Assembly (NCBI GenBank): GCA_016793325.1
Contig: JAEUKI010000075.1
Coordinates: forward strand, 186,001 to 250,000
DNA length: 64,000 nucleotides
Source: Myxococcales bacterium
Lineage (GTDB): Bacteria; Myxococcota_A; Polyangia; Polyangiales; Ga0077539
Direction of reading: 5' to 3'
Shown here: one piece after another, positions 17,647 through 26,461 of the stretch
Position numbering within the stretch: position 1 is the stretch's first letter
How the letters are laid out: each line of letters starts with the position of its first letter
Notes under the pieces: generated by a model
Seen by the model: only the letters and a program-made list of their open reading frames with translations
What the model was told of the DNA's origin: nothing
Database searches by the model: none
Translations under genes and position numbers: made by a program

Positions 17647-18567
17647 CTACGACTTGCGCGCTTCATCGGGGCTCGCCTTCGATGCTCGCTTGCGCCCGCG
17701 GTGGCGCGCGGGCTCCATCGCGAGCTCGACGGCATCGAGAAACACCCGAAGCTTCGCCGCCTGAAATCGCCCCGACGGAACGAGCGCGTGCACCGGCGCA
17801 AACGCAGGCGGCGAGGCGTTGTCCGCGAACAGCTCGACGAGGGCCCCGCTTCGCAGCGCAGGCTCGACGAGTCGGTCCGGGAGCCGCGCGATCCCGACGC
17901 CCTGCAGGCACGCGTCGAACGCCGCGTCGAAGTCGTTGACCACGAATCGCGGGCGAATTTGCACGGTCTGGCCTCGGATCGTCCAACGCTCCTGAAGGCT
18001 CGTCGCGATGCAGGGAGCGTTGGCGAGCGCCTCGGGGGCGCGCGGCAGTCGGCCGAGCTCGCGGCTCGCCACCACCACGAGGCGCACTTGTCCGAGCCGT
18101 CGCGCCGTGAGGCTCGAGTCCGAGAGCGGCCCTGTGCGGATCACCACGTCGAACCCTTCGTCGATCACGCGCACCATGCGATCGGCGAGGACGAGCTCGA
18201 CGCGTAGCCCTGCGTGCGCCGCGAGCAACGAGCGCACGACGGGGACGAGCACGCGCCGTCCGAACGCCACAGGCGCAGAGACGCGAAGCAGCCCCGAGGG
18301 CTCTTGGTTTCGCGACTGCGCCTCTCGGTCCGCGTCTTCGACGAGCGAGGACAGCGCTGCGCATCGCGCGGCGTACGCTGCGCCGACCTCGGTGGGGCGC
18401 ACTTTGCGTGTGGTGCGCTCGAGGAGACGAACGCCGAGCGCCCGTTCGAGCCGCGCGACGCGGTCGCTCACGGACTGCTTCGTGATGCGGAGGACGCGCG
18501 CGGCGGCGCTGAATCCTCCCTCGCGCACCACGATCGCGAAGAGAATCATGTCGGAGGGGTCGGCCAC
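17647..18567 (-). CDS. LysR-family transcriptional regulator
   Basis: The regulator is 306 residues from a GTG start at 18567. The N-terminal winged helix is clear (MILFAIVVREGGFSAAARVLRITKQSVSDRVARLERALGVRLLERTTRKV), followed by a periplasmic-binding-like effector domain (PSGLLRVSAPVAFGRRVLVPVV ... ). An ATG at 18549 is an alternative start but would cut into the first helix. It diverges from the SnoaL-like gene across 78 bp that contain a perfect 15-bp palindrome, the usual layout for a LysR regulator and its target. The effector is unknown. Confidence 0.92.
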   Translation of the reverse strand: MADPSDMILFAIVVREGGFSAAARVLRITKQSVSDRVARLERALGVRLLERTTRKVRPTEVGAAYAARCAALSSLVEDADREAQSRNQEPSGLLRVSAPVAFGRRVLVPVVRSLLAAHAGLRVELVLADRMVRVIDEGFDVVIRTGPLSDSSLTARRLGQVRLVVVASRELGRLPRAPEALANAPCIATSLQERWTIRGQTVQIRPRFVVNDFDAAFDACLQGVGIARLPDRLVEPALRSGALVELFADNASPPAFAPVHALVPSGRFQAAKLRVFLDAVELAMEPARHRGRKRASKASPDEARKS

Positions 18568-18614
18568 GGACGTCAGTCTGCCATGGACAGTCTGTCTTCG
18601 ATTGGGCCGATTGT

Positions 18615-18629
18615 CGGAGAGACTCTCCG
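18615..18629. promoter_or_regulatory. 15-bp palindrome, candidate LysR operator
   Basis: CGGAGAG-A-CTCTCCG is a perfect dyad 17 bp before the start of the SnoaL-like gene and about 48 bp from the LysR start. A direct repeat CAGTCTG (18574-18580, 18588-18594) lies closer to the LysR gene. LysR proteins typically bind an interrupted dyad in such divergent regions. Assignment is by position. Confidence 0.45.
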
Positions 18630-18645
18630 CGACGACAGTTCGACC

Positions 18646-19473
18646 ATGACCAACGACGATCGCGCTGAAATTCAAGACCTCCTGGCTCGCTACTACACCT
18701 ACGTCGACACGCACGACGTCGAGCGCTGGGTCGCGCTGTGGGCGGCCGACGGCCAGTACGACTCGGGGCACGTGCAGGCCCGTGGAACCGCCGAGCTCAC
18801 CGCGTTTCTCGCAGGGCACGTCGTGCACACGCGGCACCTCGTCACCAACGTCACGGTCGACGTCGACGGCGATCGCGCGATCGCCACCAACTACATGACC
18901 GTGCTCCCCACCGCGGGAAAACCAGACGTCATCGCGACCGCCTACTGCCGCTCGGAGCTGCGCCGCGAAGCCGGTCGCTTCCGGCTCGTGAGCCACGTGT
19001 ACCGCCCCGATCCGAGCTTTCTTCCTCCGTCGGTCGGCGCGGTGGCAGAGCACTCGATCTCCAGCGAGTCGCCCTCGGAGACCGCGCGCAACAAGCAGCT
19101 CGTGCAGCTGCTCACGCTCGAGCTCTGGGGGCGCCGAGACGAGAGCGCGATCGATCGGTTCTTCTCGGAGGACTACGCGCAGCACAGCCCGTTTGCCGCG
19201 CCGGGGCGCGCGGGCGTTCACGCGTTTTTTCGCGCGATCACCGCGGCGTTGCCCGACGTCGAAGTGACGCTCGAGCACCTCTACGCAGAGGGAGATCGGG
19301 TGTTCGCGTTCATGCGATGGACGGGGACGCACCGAGGCGCGCTGTTCGGCGCCGCGCCGACGGGGCGCGCCGTGACGCTTCGCACCGCCGAGGTGCACCG
19401 CATCTCCAACGGACGAATCGTCGAGCACTGGGATGTCGTCGACGGATCGGCGCCCGCGTCGCCTTCGAAATGA
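18646..19473 (+). CDS. Tandem SnoaL-like (NTF2-fold) protein
   Basis: The 275-residue protein has two NTF2-like domains. The first, about 1-135, has AEIQDLLARYYTYVDTHDVERWVALWAADGQYDSG, as in the SnoaL_4 group. The second, about 145-265, has FFSEDYAQHSPFAAPGRAGVHAFFRAI and FAFMRWTGTHRGALFGAAPTGRAV, as in SnoaL/ester-cyclase-like proteins. These domains occur in isomerases, hydroxylases and dehydratases acting on small aromatic or polyketide molecules; the substrate here is unknown. The start at 18646 matches the family's usual N-terminus. Control by the divergent LysR is likely. Confidence 0.9.
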   Translation: MTNDDRAEIQDLLARYYTYVDTHDVERWVALWAADGQYDSGHVQARGTAELTAFLAGHVVHTRHLVTNVTVDVDGDRAIATNYMTVLPTAGKPDVIATAYCRSELRREAGRFRLVSHVYRPDPSFLPPSVGAVAEHSISSESPSETARNKQLVQLLTLELWGRRDESAIDRFFSEDYAQHSPFAAPGRAGVHAFFRAITAALPDVEVTLEHLYAEGDRVFAFMRWTGTHRGALFGAAPTGRAVTLRTAEVHRISNGRIVEHWDVVDGSAPASPSK

Positions 19474-19512
19474 CAGGCGATAAGAATATAGAACACGAAA
19501 ACAATACCCCGT

Positions 19513-20673
19513 TCAGTCTTCGTACCACGTCGTGACCGTGAAGATCCGCGTGTCGGTCACGATCGCGGCGGTGTCGCTCCAGGCGACCTCGTACCCGACG
19601 AGCGCACGCGAGAGCGCGCGGCTGCTCTCTCCTGCTTGAACCGTCGCGTACGGGCCGCCCGCGAAGCGCTCGATCGCCGCGAGGATCGAGACGGCGCTCG
19701 GCGGCCGCATGAACCAACGAAAGCGCCGCGCGAGCTGCGCGCACCACTCGCGGGGCTCGTGGCGCTGCCAGCGAACGCGGGTTCCGATCTTCGGCTCGAG
19801 CGCGGCGAGCTTCGACTCGAGCAACCCGTCGTCCGTCGCGGGCTCGGTCACGAACGCTCGCACCGCGACCCACGCGGCGTTGGCCTCGTCGAGGATCGCG
19901 CGTCGCAGGGCGGCAGCTTCGTCGGGCGCCTCTCGTTCGACGCTCGTCGCGCGCTCGAGGAGGGGCGCGCCGAGGATCGCGACGTCGCCCTCGAGCGAGC
20001 GGAGCGCGTAGCCGCTGTTCCACAGCGCGGCGTACGGCGCGAGGGCGGTCGGCGAAGCGCTCGTTGAATACAGGCCCACGGTGACGGCGACGAGCCAGTC
20101 GTCTAGCGCGCTCTCGAAGGCGCCGAGCGCTCCGACCGAGAGCGTGTACGGGTCGGGGCAGCTCTCGCTCCAGTGCTCCCACGGAAGCGCCGCGGACGAG
20201 GACAACCCCGCGAGCGTCGGCGCCGTCCACACGAGCGCGGCCGGGTCCGCGATCATCCAGTGAAACGACTTCGGCTGGGCAAATCCAAGGCGAGACGCGC
20301 ACTCGCGCGCGAGCGACTCCGCCGTGGCGATCCCCTCTGGGTCGCTCGCCAACGACGCCGCTGCGAGCGTCGATCGCGGAGCGCGCAGGGCCGAACGCCG
20401 CCACACGATCGGCGAGCAGTGCTCGCACTCGGGCTCGCGGCAGCGCGACGCGCTGTGGGTATCTGCTGCGGCTGTGCGAATCGGCGCAGCGAACGTGCGG
20501 TGCGGCGCGAGCGCAAACGAGGGCTCGATCACGCCTCGAGCGCACAGGCGCTCCCAGGCCTCGTCGCCCGACGCGCAGCCCTCGACGATCGTGAGGCACT
20601 CGGCCGCGCGAGGCCGCGCGGGCGCGAGCAGCCGGCGGAGTAGATCGTCGAGTCTCGGGTCGATCGCGCCCAT
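19513..20673 (-). CDS. Hypothetical protein, paralogue of the one at 29744-30697
   Basis: The 386-residue soluble protein has no recognised domain. A Cys/His cluster at about 79-88 (CREPECEHC) might bind metal. The segment YAALWNSGYALRSLEGDVAILGAPL is strikingly like LAKLWNTGYALRRASEESIALFLPL in the protein at 29744-30697, so the two are probably paralogues. The start at 20673 was chosen because sequence upstream of it overlaps the divergent gene. It converges on the SnoaL gene with a 39-bp AT-rich gap. Confidence 0.78.
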   Translation of the reverse strand: MGAIDPRLDDLLRRLLAPARPRAAECLTIVEGCASGDEAWERLCARGVIEPSFALAPHRTFAAPIRTAAADTHSASRCREPECEHCSPIVWRRSALRAPRSTLAAASLASDPEGIATAESLARECASRLGFAQPKSFHWMIADPAALVWTAPTLAGLSSSAALPWEHWSESCPDPYTLSVGALGAFESALDDWLVAVTVGLYSTSASPTALAPYAALWNSGYALRSLEGDVAILGAPLLERATSVEREAPDEAAALRRAILDEANAAWVAVRAFVTEPATDDGLLESKLAALEPKIGTRVRWQRHEPREWCAQLARRFRWFMRPPSAVSILAAIERFAGGPYATVQAGESSRALSRALVGYEVAWSDTAAIVTDTRIFTVTTWYED

Positions 20674-20826
20674 CGCCTGCGAATCTACCGCGCTACCCAC
20701 GAGAGGGCTGTGGTGCTCGCGGACGCTCGCGGTTCGTTCGGCCCGCGAGCGAATCGCGAGGATTTTTCCCGGTGTAGTTGGGGTGACGATGAGCCGAGCG
20801 CGGGTCGCGCGTGCTACGCTCGCTTC

Positions 20827-21873
20827 ATGCTTCTGGGAGAGGGACGCCGCCGCGCGGCTAATTCGAGACACCACCGCGAACAGACCCGCGTCGCCGCGCA
20901 CATCGCGCGCGCTGAGAAGTTCGCACACGAAAACAAGACCGCGGCCGAATCGCTGGATCCGCTGCGGTCTCTGGTGCGAGCGCTGCTGCTCGACGCGCTG
21001 CGCGAGTACCGCGAGGACGGGGTGTTTCCCGAGAACCATCGGCGGCCGTACAACACGCCGGTGTTCGTCGACGAGAAGGGGACGCACTGCGCGGTGGGGC
21101 ACTTGCTCGCGCTTTCGGGCCACGGCGCGCTCGTCGAGAAGATCGCGTCCGAACGCAATCTCGCCACGGTGCACGAGCTCTCGAACGAGCCCGAGCTCGT
21201 CGCCTGGCTCGACGCCACAGGGCTCACGCTCGAAGAAGCCACGTTGATTCAGCCGGGGTACCAGCCGGCCTGTAGCAGTGCGCAGATGTGTTTCTGTCGG
21301 CCGTACACTCCAGCGACGGGCTTCGGTCCAGGAGTGCAAGCGACGGTGCAACCTGCCTCGGCGGTGCTCGACGGTACGCTCGTCGCGCCATCGACCGTGC
21401 GTGTCGAGCGAATTTACGGGACGACCACCGGCCACGTCGTGGGCGAGACGTTGTCGATCGGAGCCTTCTTGGGGGCACAAGGATCGCGAGTGCTCGTCCC
21501 CGTGCACGCGAACGGCGGACAGCCCGGGCAGTGGAATCACGGAGTCGACGCCGGAGTCGCGGCCTATGTCGGCATCGGCGTGTCGGGCGATGGCACCGCG
21601 AGCTGTACGGGCTACGGAACCAACTCTCCCCCCGTACCGTTCTCCGCGCCTGCGCAGCTGGTGATCGATGCGCTCCGCAGCGACTGCTACGCGACGTTCG
21701 CGCGGGTCGACCCGACGAGCACCCAGCAGCGATGTGGCGGCTGCGCCTGCACCACCCCCTCGCGCGCTCTGCGCGAAGCTCCCTCGCACGCCGCGCTCTC
21801 GATCTTGCTCTCGCTCGTCACCGCGCTCGTCGTGCGCCGTTCGCGCCGTCGGGACAGACAACGTCCACGCTGA
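20827..21873 (+). CDS. Surface-type protein with MYXO-CTERM-like tail
   Basis: The 348-residue protein has a conserved region at about 60-145 (REYREDGVFPEN, NTPVFVDEKGTHCAVGHLLALSGHGALVEKIASERN). I have seen this pattern in exported myxobacterial and Bacteroidetes proteins of unknown function. A beta-rich region follows. The C-terminus has CGGCACTTPSR, then a hydrophobic helix (AALSILLSLVTALVV) and an Arg-rich end, the layout of the MYXO-CTERM sorting signal. No signal peptide is visible at the ATG chosen (20827) or in the in-frame upstream sequence, which is odd for a sorted protein. Confidence 0.82.
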   Translation: MLLGEGRRRAANSRHHREQTRVAAHIARAEKFAHENKTAAESLDPLRSLVRALLLDALREYREDGVFPENHRRPYNTPVFVDEKGTHCAVGHLLALSGHGALVEKIASERNLATVHELSNEPELVAWLDATGLTLEEATLIQPGYQPACSSAQMCFCRPYTPATGFGPGVQATVQPASAVLDGTLVAPSTVRVERIYGTTTGHVVGETLSIGAFLGAQGSRVLVPVHANGGQPGQWNHGVDAGVAAYVGIGVSGDGTASCTGYGTNSPPVPFSAPAQLVIDALRSDCYATFARVDPTSTQQRCGGCACTTPSRALREAPSHAALSILLSLVTALVVRRSRRRDRQRPR

Positions 21874-21921
21874 CGGCGCGCTTCTTTACGCGACGGCCCG
21901 CTCTGGTCGACAACCGTCCCC

Positions 21922-23169
21922 ATGAGCAAGGCGAGCCGCGAGATCGCGCGCATCCTCGAGTCGAGCGACGACAACAAGGTCGCTGGCGAGCTGCATCAGT
22001 TCTTCAACGCATGGGAGCTCACGGACACGGTCGACGCGGAGATCGCGATGATCGAACAGCGCTTCCCCAAGCCCATTTTCGCGGCGAACAACCGTTGGAT
22101 CGATCGCGTGTTCTCGGGCGAAGACGAGCCCCGGATGCGCGTGTGCAACAAGTTCATCGTGACCGGTCCGTACGCCTTCAAAGTGCGCGGCAAGAAGCTC
22201 GGCGACGAGCACTATGAAAACATGTGCCGCGCAGAGCACATGGGCGGCGTCACCTACTACGCGAGCACCGTGAGCGCCACCATGGGCGCGAGGACGTTCG
22301 TCGCGTTCGCCGACGCCAAGACCCTGGTCAACCTTCGCGAGCTCGACTTGAGCTTCTCGAAGCCCGGCAAAAAAGGGATGACCGCGCTCGGCGCCGCGAA
22401 GTCGCTGACGAAGGTGACACGCCTGGCGCTCGTCAACTGCAAGCTCGATGACGCGCAGATCGCGGCGTTTTGCGCGGGCGCAGGGCTCGAGTCGCTGACG
22501 TCGCTGAGCCTCGCGCGCAACCCCATCGGGCCTCGGGGCGCTGCGGCGATCGCGTCCTCGGCGATGATGGCCAACCTCGAGACGCTTCAGCTCGGGAGCT
22601 GCAGCCTCACCGACGAGACCCTCGCGGCGCTCGTGACCGGACCGCACCTCTCGCGCGTGAAGCACCTCAAGATCGACGACAACGCGCGGCTCACGACGAG
22701 CGCGTGCGCCTCGCTCGCGCAGGCGTGCTTCGCGAAGTCGCTCGAGACGTTGGACCTCTCGCAGGTGCGCATCGACGAGCCGTCGCTCGCGGCGTTGCTC
22801 CGCGCGTGCCCGTCGCTGACGGGGCTGCGGATCGGGTACTCGGGCCTCGCGTCGGTCGCGCCGCTCGTCGCGCACGAGCCAGGGTTCACGATGCTCTCGC
22901 TCGACAATTGCCCCATCGGACTCGAGGGGCTCAGGGCGATCCTCGCCGCTCCGTGGTTCTCGAAGCTCGAGTCCCTCTTGCTCGGCGACACAGTGATCGG
23001 CCCCGAGGGCTACCTCGCGCTCGCCGCCGCGGACTTGTCCTCGATGGAGACGCTCAGCGTGACGACGCAGGGGGCGACGCCCGAGACGTGGGCCGCGTTT
23101 CTCGCGAACCCCACGCTTCGCGAGTCGATTCGAGAGCCATTTTCACGGCTCTCGCAGTACGTGCGTTGA
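21922..23169 (+). CDS. Leucine-rich repeat protein, ribonuclease-inhibitor type
   Basis: The 415-residue cytoplasmic-looking protein has an N-terminal region of about 125 residues resembling the short leader found on myxobacterial TIGR02996-like/LRR proteins. It is followed by about nine LRR units (LRELDLSFSKPGKKGMTALGAA; LTSLSLARNPIGPRGAAAIAS; LETLQLGSCSLTDETLAALV). LRRs bind partner proteins; no catalytic domain is attached. It follows the MYXO-CTERM gene by 48 bp on the same strand. Confidence 0.9.
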   Translation: MSKASREIARILESSDDNKVAGELHQFFNAWELTDTVDAEIAMIEQRFPKPIFAANNRWIDRVFSGEDEPRMRVCNKFIVTGPYAFKVRGKKLGDEHYENMCRAEHMGGVTYYASTVSATMGARTFVAFADAKTLVNLRELDLSFSKPGKKGMTALGAAKSLTKVTRLALVNCKLDDAQIAAFCAGAGLESLTSLSLARNPIGPRGAAAIASSAMMANLETLQLGSCSLTDETLAALVTGPHLSRVKHLKIDDNARLTTSACASLAQACFAKSLETLDLSQVRIDEPSLAALLRACPSLTGLRIGYSGLASVAPLVAHEPGFTMLSLDNCPIGLEGLRAILAAPWFSKLESLLLGDTVIGPEGYLALAAADLSSMETLSVTTQGATPETWAAFLANPTLRESIREPFSRLSQYVR

Positions 23170-23291
23170 CCCGGTCACGTTCGGCAGACTCGCGGTCACA
23201 TGAGGGGCATGCTCTCGCGTCGGCGGACGACCTCGTCGCCTTCGTTGGGAACTTTGGCGCGTCTCCTCCGTCCAATCGAGTCACCCCCCCG

Positions 23292-25487
23292 ATGCCAACC
23301 AAGCCCCTCTCGTTTCGATCGCTGCCTGTGCTGTTCGCGCTCGCCGGCTGTTCTGCCGCGAATCAGGGCGCAGGTCGCGCGACGAGCGCGACGAACATCG
23401 CTTCGGTCGACGCTGGAGCGCTCGCGCTCGCCGCGTCGGACTCGGGCGTGGCGGTGACTTCGGTCGTCGCCCGCGCGGACGCCGCAGTGATTCCCGCGCC
23501 GAACGCGGTCGTCATTCCGCGCGCTGTCGTTCGCGCGGCGACCGAGCAAGACGCGTGGTCGACGGCCGGATCCGTCACCGCGCTCGGGTCGCGCGCCGCG
23601 CTCTCTGCGCATCTGCGCCGCGCGGCCCAGCAGCGCATCGCGGCCATGAGCGCCGAAGAGCGCGCGGAGGCGCTCGAGTACCACCGCGAGCGGATGCGTC
23701 CCCGCCCGCGCGGCGTGCGCTATCGATCCGGCGGACTGTCGGCAGCAGGGGTCGGACAGGGCTTCGGCGCGGCGTCGGTCGCGCCTCGCTCGGCTCCGTC
23801 GAACAGCGCCGCGCCGAGCTCGAGCTCGAGCTCCGCTTCGATCACCAATAATCAAGTCGCCAACGTCGACGAAGGCGACATCGTCAAGGCGTCCGGAGAC
23901 GACCTGATCATCCTGCGCCGCGGGCACTTGTTCAGGGTCTCGCTCGCGAACAACAGCGTGCGAACGGTCGGGCACACGCCGGCGTTTCCGCCGAACACGC
24001 GGCCCGGCGACTGGTACGACGAGCTGCTCGTCGACGGAGACATCGCCCTCGTGCTCGGCTACAGCTACCGAGCGAACGCTACGGAGGTCAATCGATTCAG
24101 GCTCGAACGCAACGGGTCGATTCGCTACCTCGACAGCTTCTACGTTCGCTCGGACGACTACTACTCGAGCGAAAACTACGCGACGCGCCTCGTCGACGGC
24201 CGCTTCGTCGTGTACGTCCCGATGACCCTCGCGCACGAAGACCCGTGGGAGACGCGCTTTCGATTGCCGACCGTGCGCGTCGGGCGCTCGGGCGCATTTC
24301 GCGAGCCCTTCGACTACTCGCACGTGTTCGTGTCCGACGCCAACCGCGGCGCGACCACGCTCCACACCGTGCTCCAGTGCGACATCCGCGGGGCGCGCGT
24401 CGCGTGCAATGCGCAAGGCGTCCTCGGAGGCTCGTCGCGCACGTTCTACGTGTCCGGAACGGCGGTGTACGTGTGGACCGAGCCCGACGACAACGACTCG
24501 GACCGCGGCCAGCAGCGACAGACGGGCTCGTGGATCGTGCGGCTTCCTCTCTCGCAGCGCGCGACGCCGGGCGCGGCTCGCGTCCGCGGCGGCCCCGTCG
24601 ATCAGTTCGCCTTCGACGAGCGCGGCGGCTCGCTGCACATGCTGCTTCGCAACGACGGACACGGCGACGCGATGTGGTCGTCGCAGACCACCGCGGGCGC
24701 TGTCGCTGCGCTGAAGATCCCTCTCGCGCGGCTCTCGGGTTCGGTGAGCGACGCCCCTGCGAGCGCGTACACGATGCTCGTCGAGATGCAGCGCGGGGGC
24801 GCGTTCAAAGAGCGTTGGATCGGCGAGTACGCGCTCTTCGGTTCGGGGCGTCGCGCGTACGGCCCCGGCGCGATCCAACCGGGAATGTCCTCGCAGTTGT
24901 TCGCGTACCGCGCGAGCGACCAGCGCTTGTTCGAGCTGCAGACCGAGCAGGGCATCGAGCGCATCGAGCCGCTCGGCGCGCACGCGCTCGCCGTCGGAAA
25001 CGCAGGCGACACCCTTGTGCTCACGCCGATCGCGCTCGACGGCGCGACGCCGACCACGTTCGCGCCGCTTCGGCTGCGTGGCCGCGCGCAGGGCGAGACG
25101 CGCTCGCACGGGTTCTTCTTTCGACCATCCGCGGCGCGCGACGGCGTGTTCGGCATCGCGACCTCGGGCAACATGCACACCGGTCGTCGCCAGCTGAGCA
25201 GCGCGTCGGACCTCAGCTTCTTTCGCGTCGAGAGCCTCGCGTTGTCTCCGCTGGGCACGCTCGAATCGCGCACGACGAGCGATCGTTGCTCGGTCTCGTG
25301 CGCGGATTGGTACGGAAACACCCGGCCGATCTTCTGGCGAGACCGCGTCCTCGCGCTCATGGGAGATGAGGTGGTCGAAGCGACGCTCTCGGCGCGCTCG
25401 CTCACCGAACGCGCCCGCGTCGACTTCGGCGCCGGCGTCCGCACGGTCGAGGCCGACGAGGACGAGGACGACGACGACGAGGAGTGA
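23292..25487 (+). CDS. Beta-propeller domain lipoprotein
   Basis: The 731-residue lipoprotein has a lipobox ending LFALAGC (Cys20). A low-complexity Ala/Ser/Asp linker extends to about 190. ITNNQVANVDEGDIVKASGDDLIILRRGHLFRV follows, which is the signature opening of the secreted beta-propeller family PF09826 (TNVQVxGVDEADIVKTDG). The rest forms repeated beta blades. The C-terminus is a run of Asp/Glu. The family's function is unknown; some members are linked to calcium-dependent surface proteins. The start at 23292 places the lipobox correctly. A 22-bp palindrome follows the stop. Confidence 0.88.
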   Translation: MPTKPLSFRSLPVLFALAGCSAANQGAGRATSATNIASVDAGALALAASDSGVAVTSVVARADAAVIPAPNAVVIPRAVVRAATEQDAWSTAGSVTALGSRAALSAHLRRAAQQRIAAMSAEERAEALEYHRERMRPRPRGVRYRSGGLSAAGVGQGFGAASVAPRSAPSNSAAPSSSSSSASITNNQVANVDEGDIVKASGDDLIILRRGHLFRVSLANNSVRTVGHTPAFPPNTRPGDWYDELLVDGDIALVLGYSYRANATEVNRFRLERNGSIRYLDSFYVRSDDYYSSENYATRLVDGRFVVYVPMTLAHEDPWETRFRLPTVRVGRSGAFREPFDYSHVFVSDANRGATTLHTVLQCDIRGARVACNAQGVLGGSSRTFYVSGTAVYVWTEPDDNDSDRGQQRQTGSWIVRLPLSQRATPGAARVRGGPVDQFAFDERGGSLHMLLRNDGHGDAMWSSQTTAGAVAALKIPLARLSGSVSDAPASAYTMLVEMQRGGAFKERWIGEYALFGSGRRAYGPGAIQPGMSSQLFAYRASDQRLFELQTEQGIERIEPLGAHALAVGNAGDTLVLTPIALDGATPTTFAPLRLRGRAQGETRSHGFFFRPSAARDGVFGIATSGNMHTGRRQLSSASDLSFFRVESLALSPLGTLESRTTSDRCSVSCADWYGNTRPIFWRDRVLALMGDEVVEATLSARSLTERARVDFGAGVRTVEADEDEDDDDEE

Positions 25488-25488
25488 G

Positions 25489-25510
25489 TCGCCCATGAAT
25501 TCATGGGCGA
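25489..25510. terminator. Perfect 22-bp palindrome between convergent genes
   Basis: The sequence runs TCGCCCATG-AATT-CATGGGCGA, a 9-bp perfect stem with an AATT loop. It starts 2 bp after the stop of the beta-propeller gene and ends 13 bp before the stop of the convergent lipoprotein gene. There is no T-run on either side, so if it is a terminator it is not of the classic intrinsic type. It could also protect the 3' ends of both transcripts. Confidence 0.5.
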
Positions 25511-25523
25511 TCGCGCTGCGCCG

Positions 25524-25931
25524 TCACGCGAGCGGGCACTCGGGCGGCGCGAGCGGGCCGATGATGTCGATCGCGATGACGCGAACGTCGCAGATCCATT
25601 GGACGCGCCCTTCGTGCGCTTTGCATTCGCACGAGACGCGCCCGGCTGCGGTCATCTCGCTGTCGCGCGTCCCCACGGGCGAGCACGCAGCGCCGTGAAG
25701 CAGACGACGCTCCGCGACCGGGCCCGTGGGTTCGGCGGTCGCGCTCGCGTCTTCGACGACCCTGACTGCGGAGACGTCTGCGACCGTCGCGTCGCGCGTC
25801 GCGGGTTGGCTCGCTCCGCTCGAAAACGTGTTGGGCGCGTCGGTCGTCGATCGTTCGCACCCTGCCGCGCTCGCGAGCGAGCCCAGCGCGAGCGTGCGAA
25901 CGAACTCGAGCGCTCGGCCTCGTGCGTTCAT
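25524..25931 (-). CDS. Small lipoprotein, tandem paralogue 2
   Basis: The 135-residue lipoprotein has lipobox SAAGC (Cys25). A Ser/Thr/Ala linker with DAPNTFSSGASQP follows, then a small domain with conserved cysteines (GAACSPVG, VSCECKAHEG, WICD). It is clearly paralogous to the gene at 25993-26385: both have PNTFSSGA, a CSPVG motif and a CEC...W(I/V)CD end. No function is known. Confidence 0.83.
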   Translation of the reverse strand: MNARGRALEFVRTLALGSLASAAGCERSTTDAPNTFSSGASQPATRDATVADVSAVRVVEDASATAEPTGPVAERRLLHGAACSPVGTRDSEMTAAGRVSCECKAHEGRVQWICDVRVIAIDIIGPLAPPECPLA

Positions 25932-25992
25932 CGTGTGGGTGAGCGTAGCGCGCGTCGTCAGCGGACGGCGGCGCGAAGTCCATCGACGTGAG

Positions 25993-26385
25993 CTACGCCA
26001 CGCGATCGTCGAGCTCGGGCGGAGGGAGCGGGCCCTCCATGATCATGCTCGAGTCGTCACAGACCCAACGCGCGCCGCCTGCAGCCGCGACGCACTCGCA
26101 GGGAGCGAGGCCGTTGGGCCGTAGATCGTCCCCCCGCGCACCCACGGGCGAACAGAGCTCCCCTGCCGCGACGCGGCGCGCGGGCGTCGTGTTCTGCGGG
26201 GCGATCGGCGCGGTGTTCGTCGCGGTCGCCACGCCCGCGTCCGCGGGTGTCGGCTGCGCAGCTCCGCTCGAAAACGTGTTGGGTGTCTCGGTCGTAGACT
26301 GTCGGTCGCATCCCGTCACGCCGCTCAGCGCGCCGCCCAAGGCCAACGCTCGCGCGAAGCGAAGCGCTCTGTTCGTAGTGGTCAT
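25993..26385 (-). CDS. Small lipoprotein, tandem paralogue 1
   Basis: The 130-residue lipoprotein has lipobox GVTGC (Cys26). It shares the block TETPNTFSSGAAQP with its neighbour, then GELCSPVGARGDDL, PCECVAAAGGARWVCDD and an end rich in Pro and acidic residues (EGPLPPPELDD). The two genes are 61 bp apart and probably arose by local duplication. No function is known. Confidence 0.83.
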   Translation of the reverse strand: MTTTNRALRFARALALGGALSGVTGCDRQSTTETPNTFSSGAAQPTPADAGVATATNTAPIAPQNTTPARRVAAGELCSPVGARGDDLRPNGLAPCECVAAAGGARWVCDDSSMIMEGPLPPPELDDRVA

Positions 26386-26461
26386 CGAGGGCGCGATCGT
26401 AGCGCAACGCCCCCGTCCCGTGGATGTTGTGAGCGCTCGCGCGCGACCCTGAACTCGCGGC

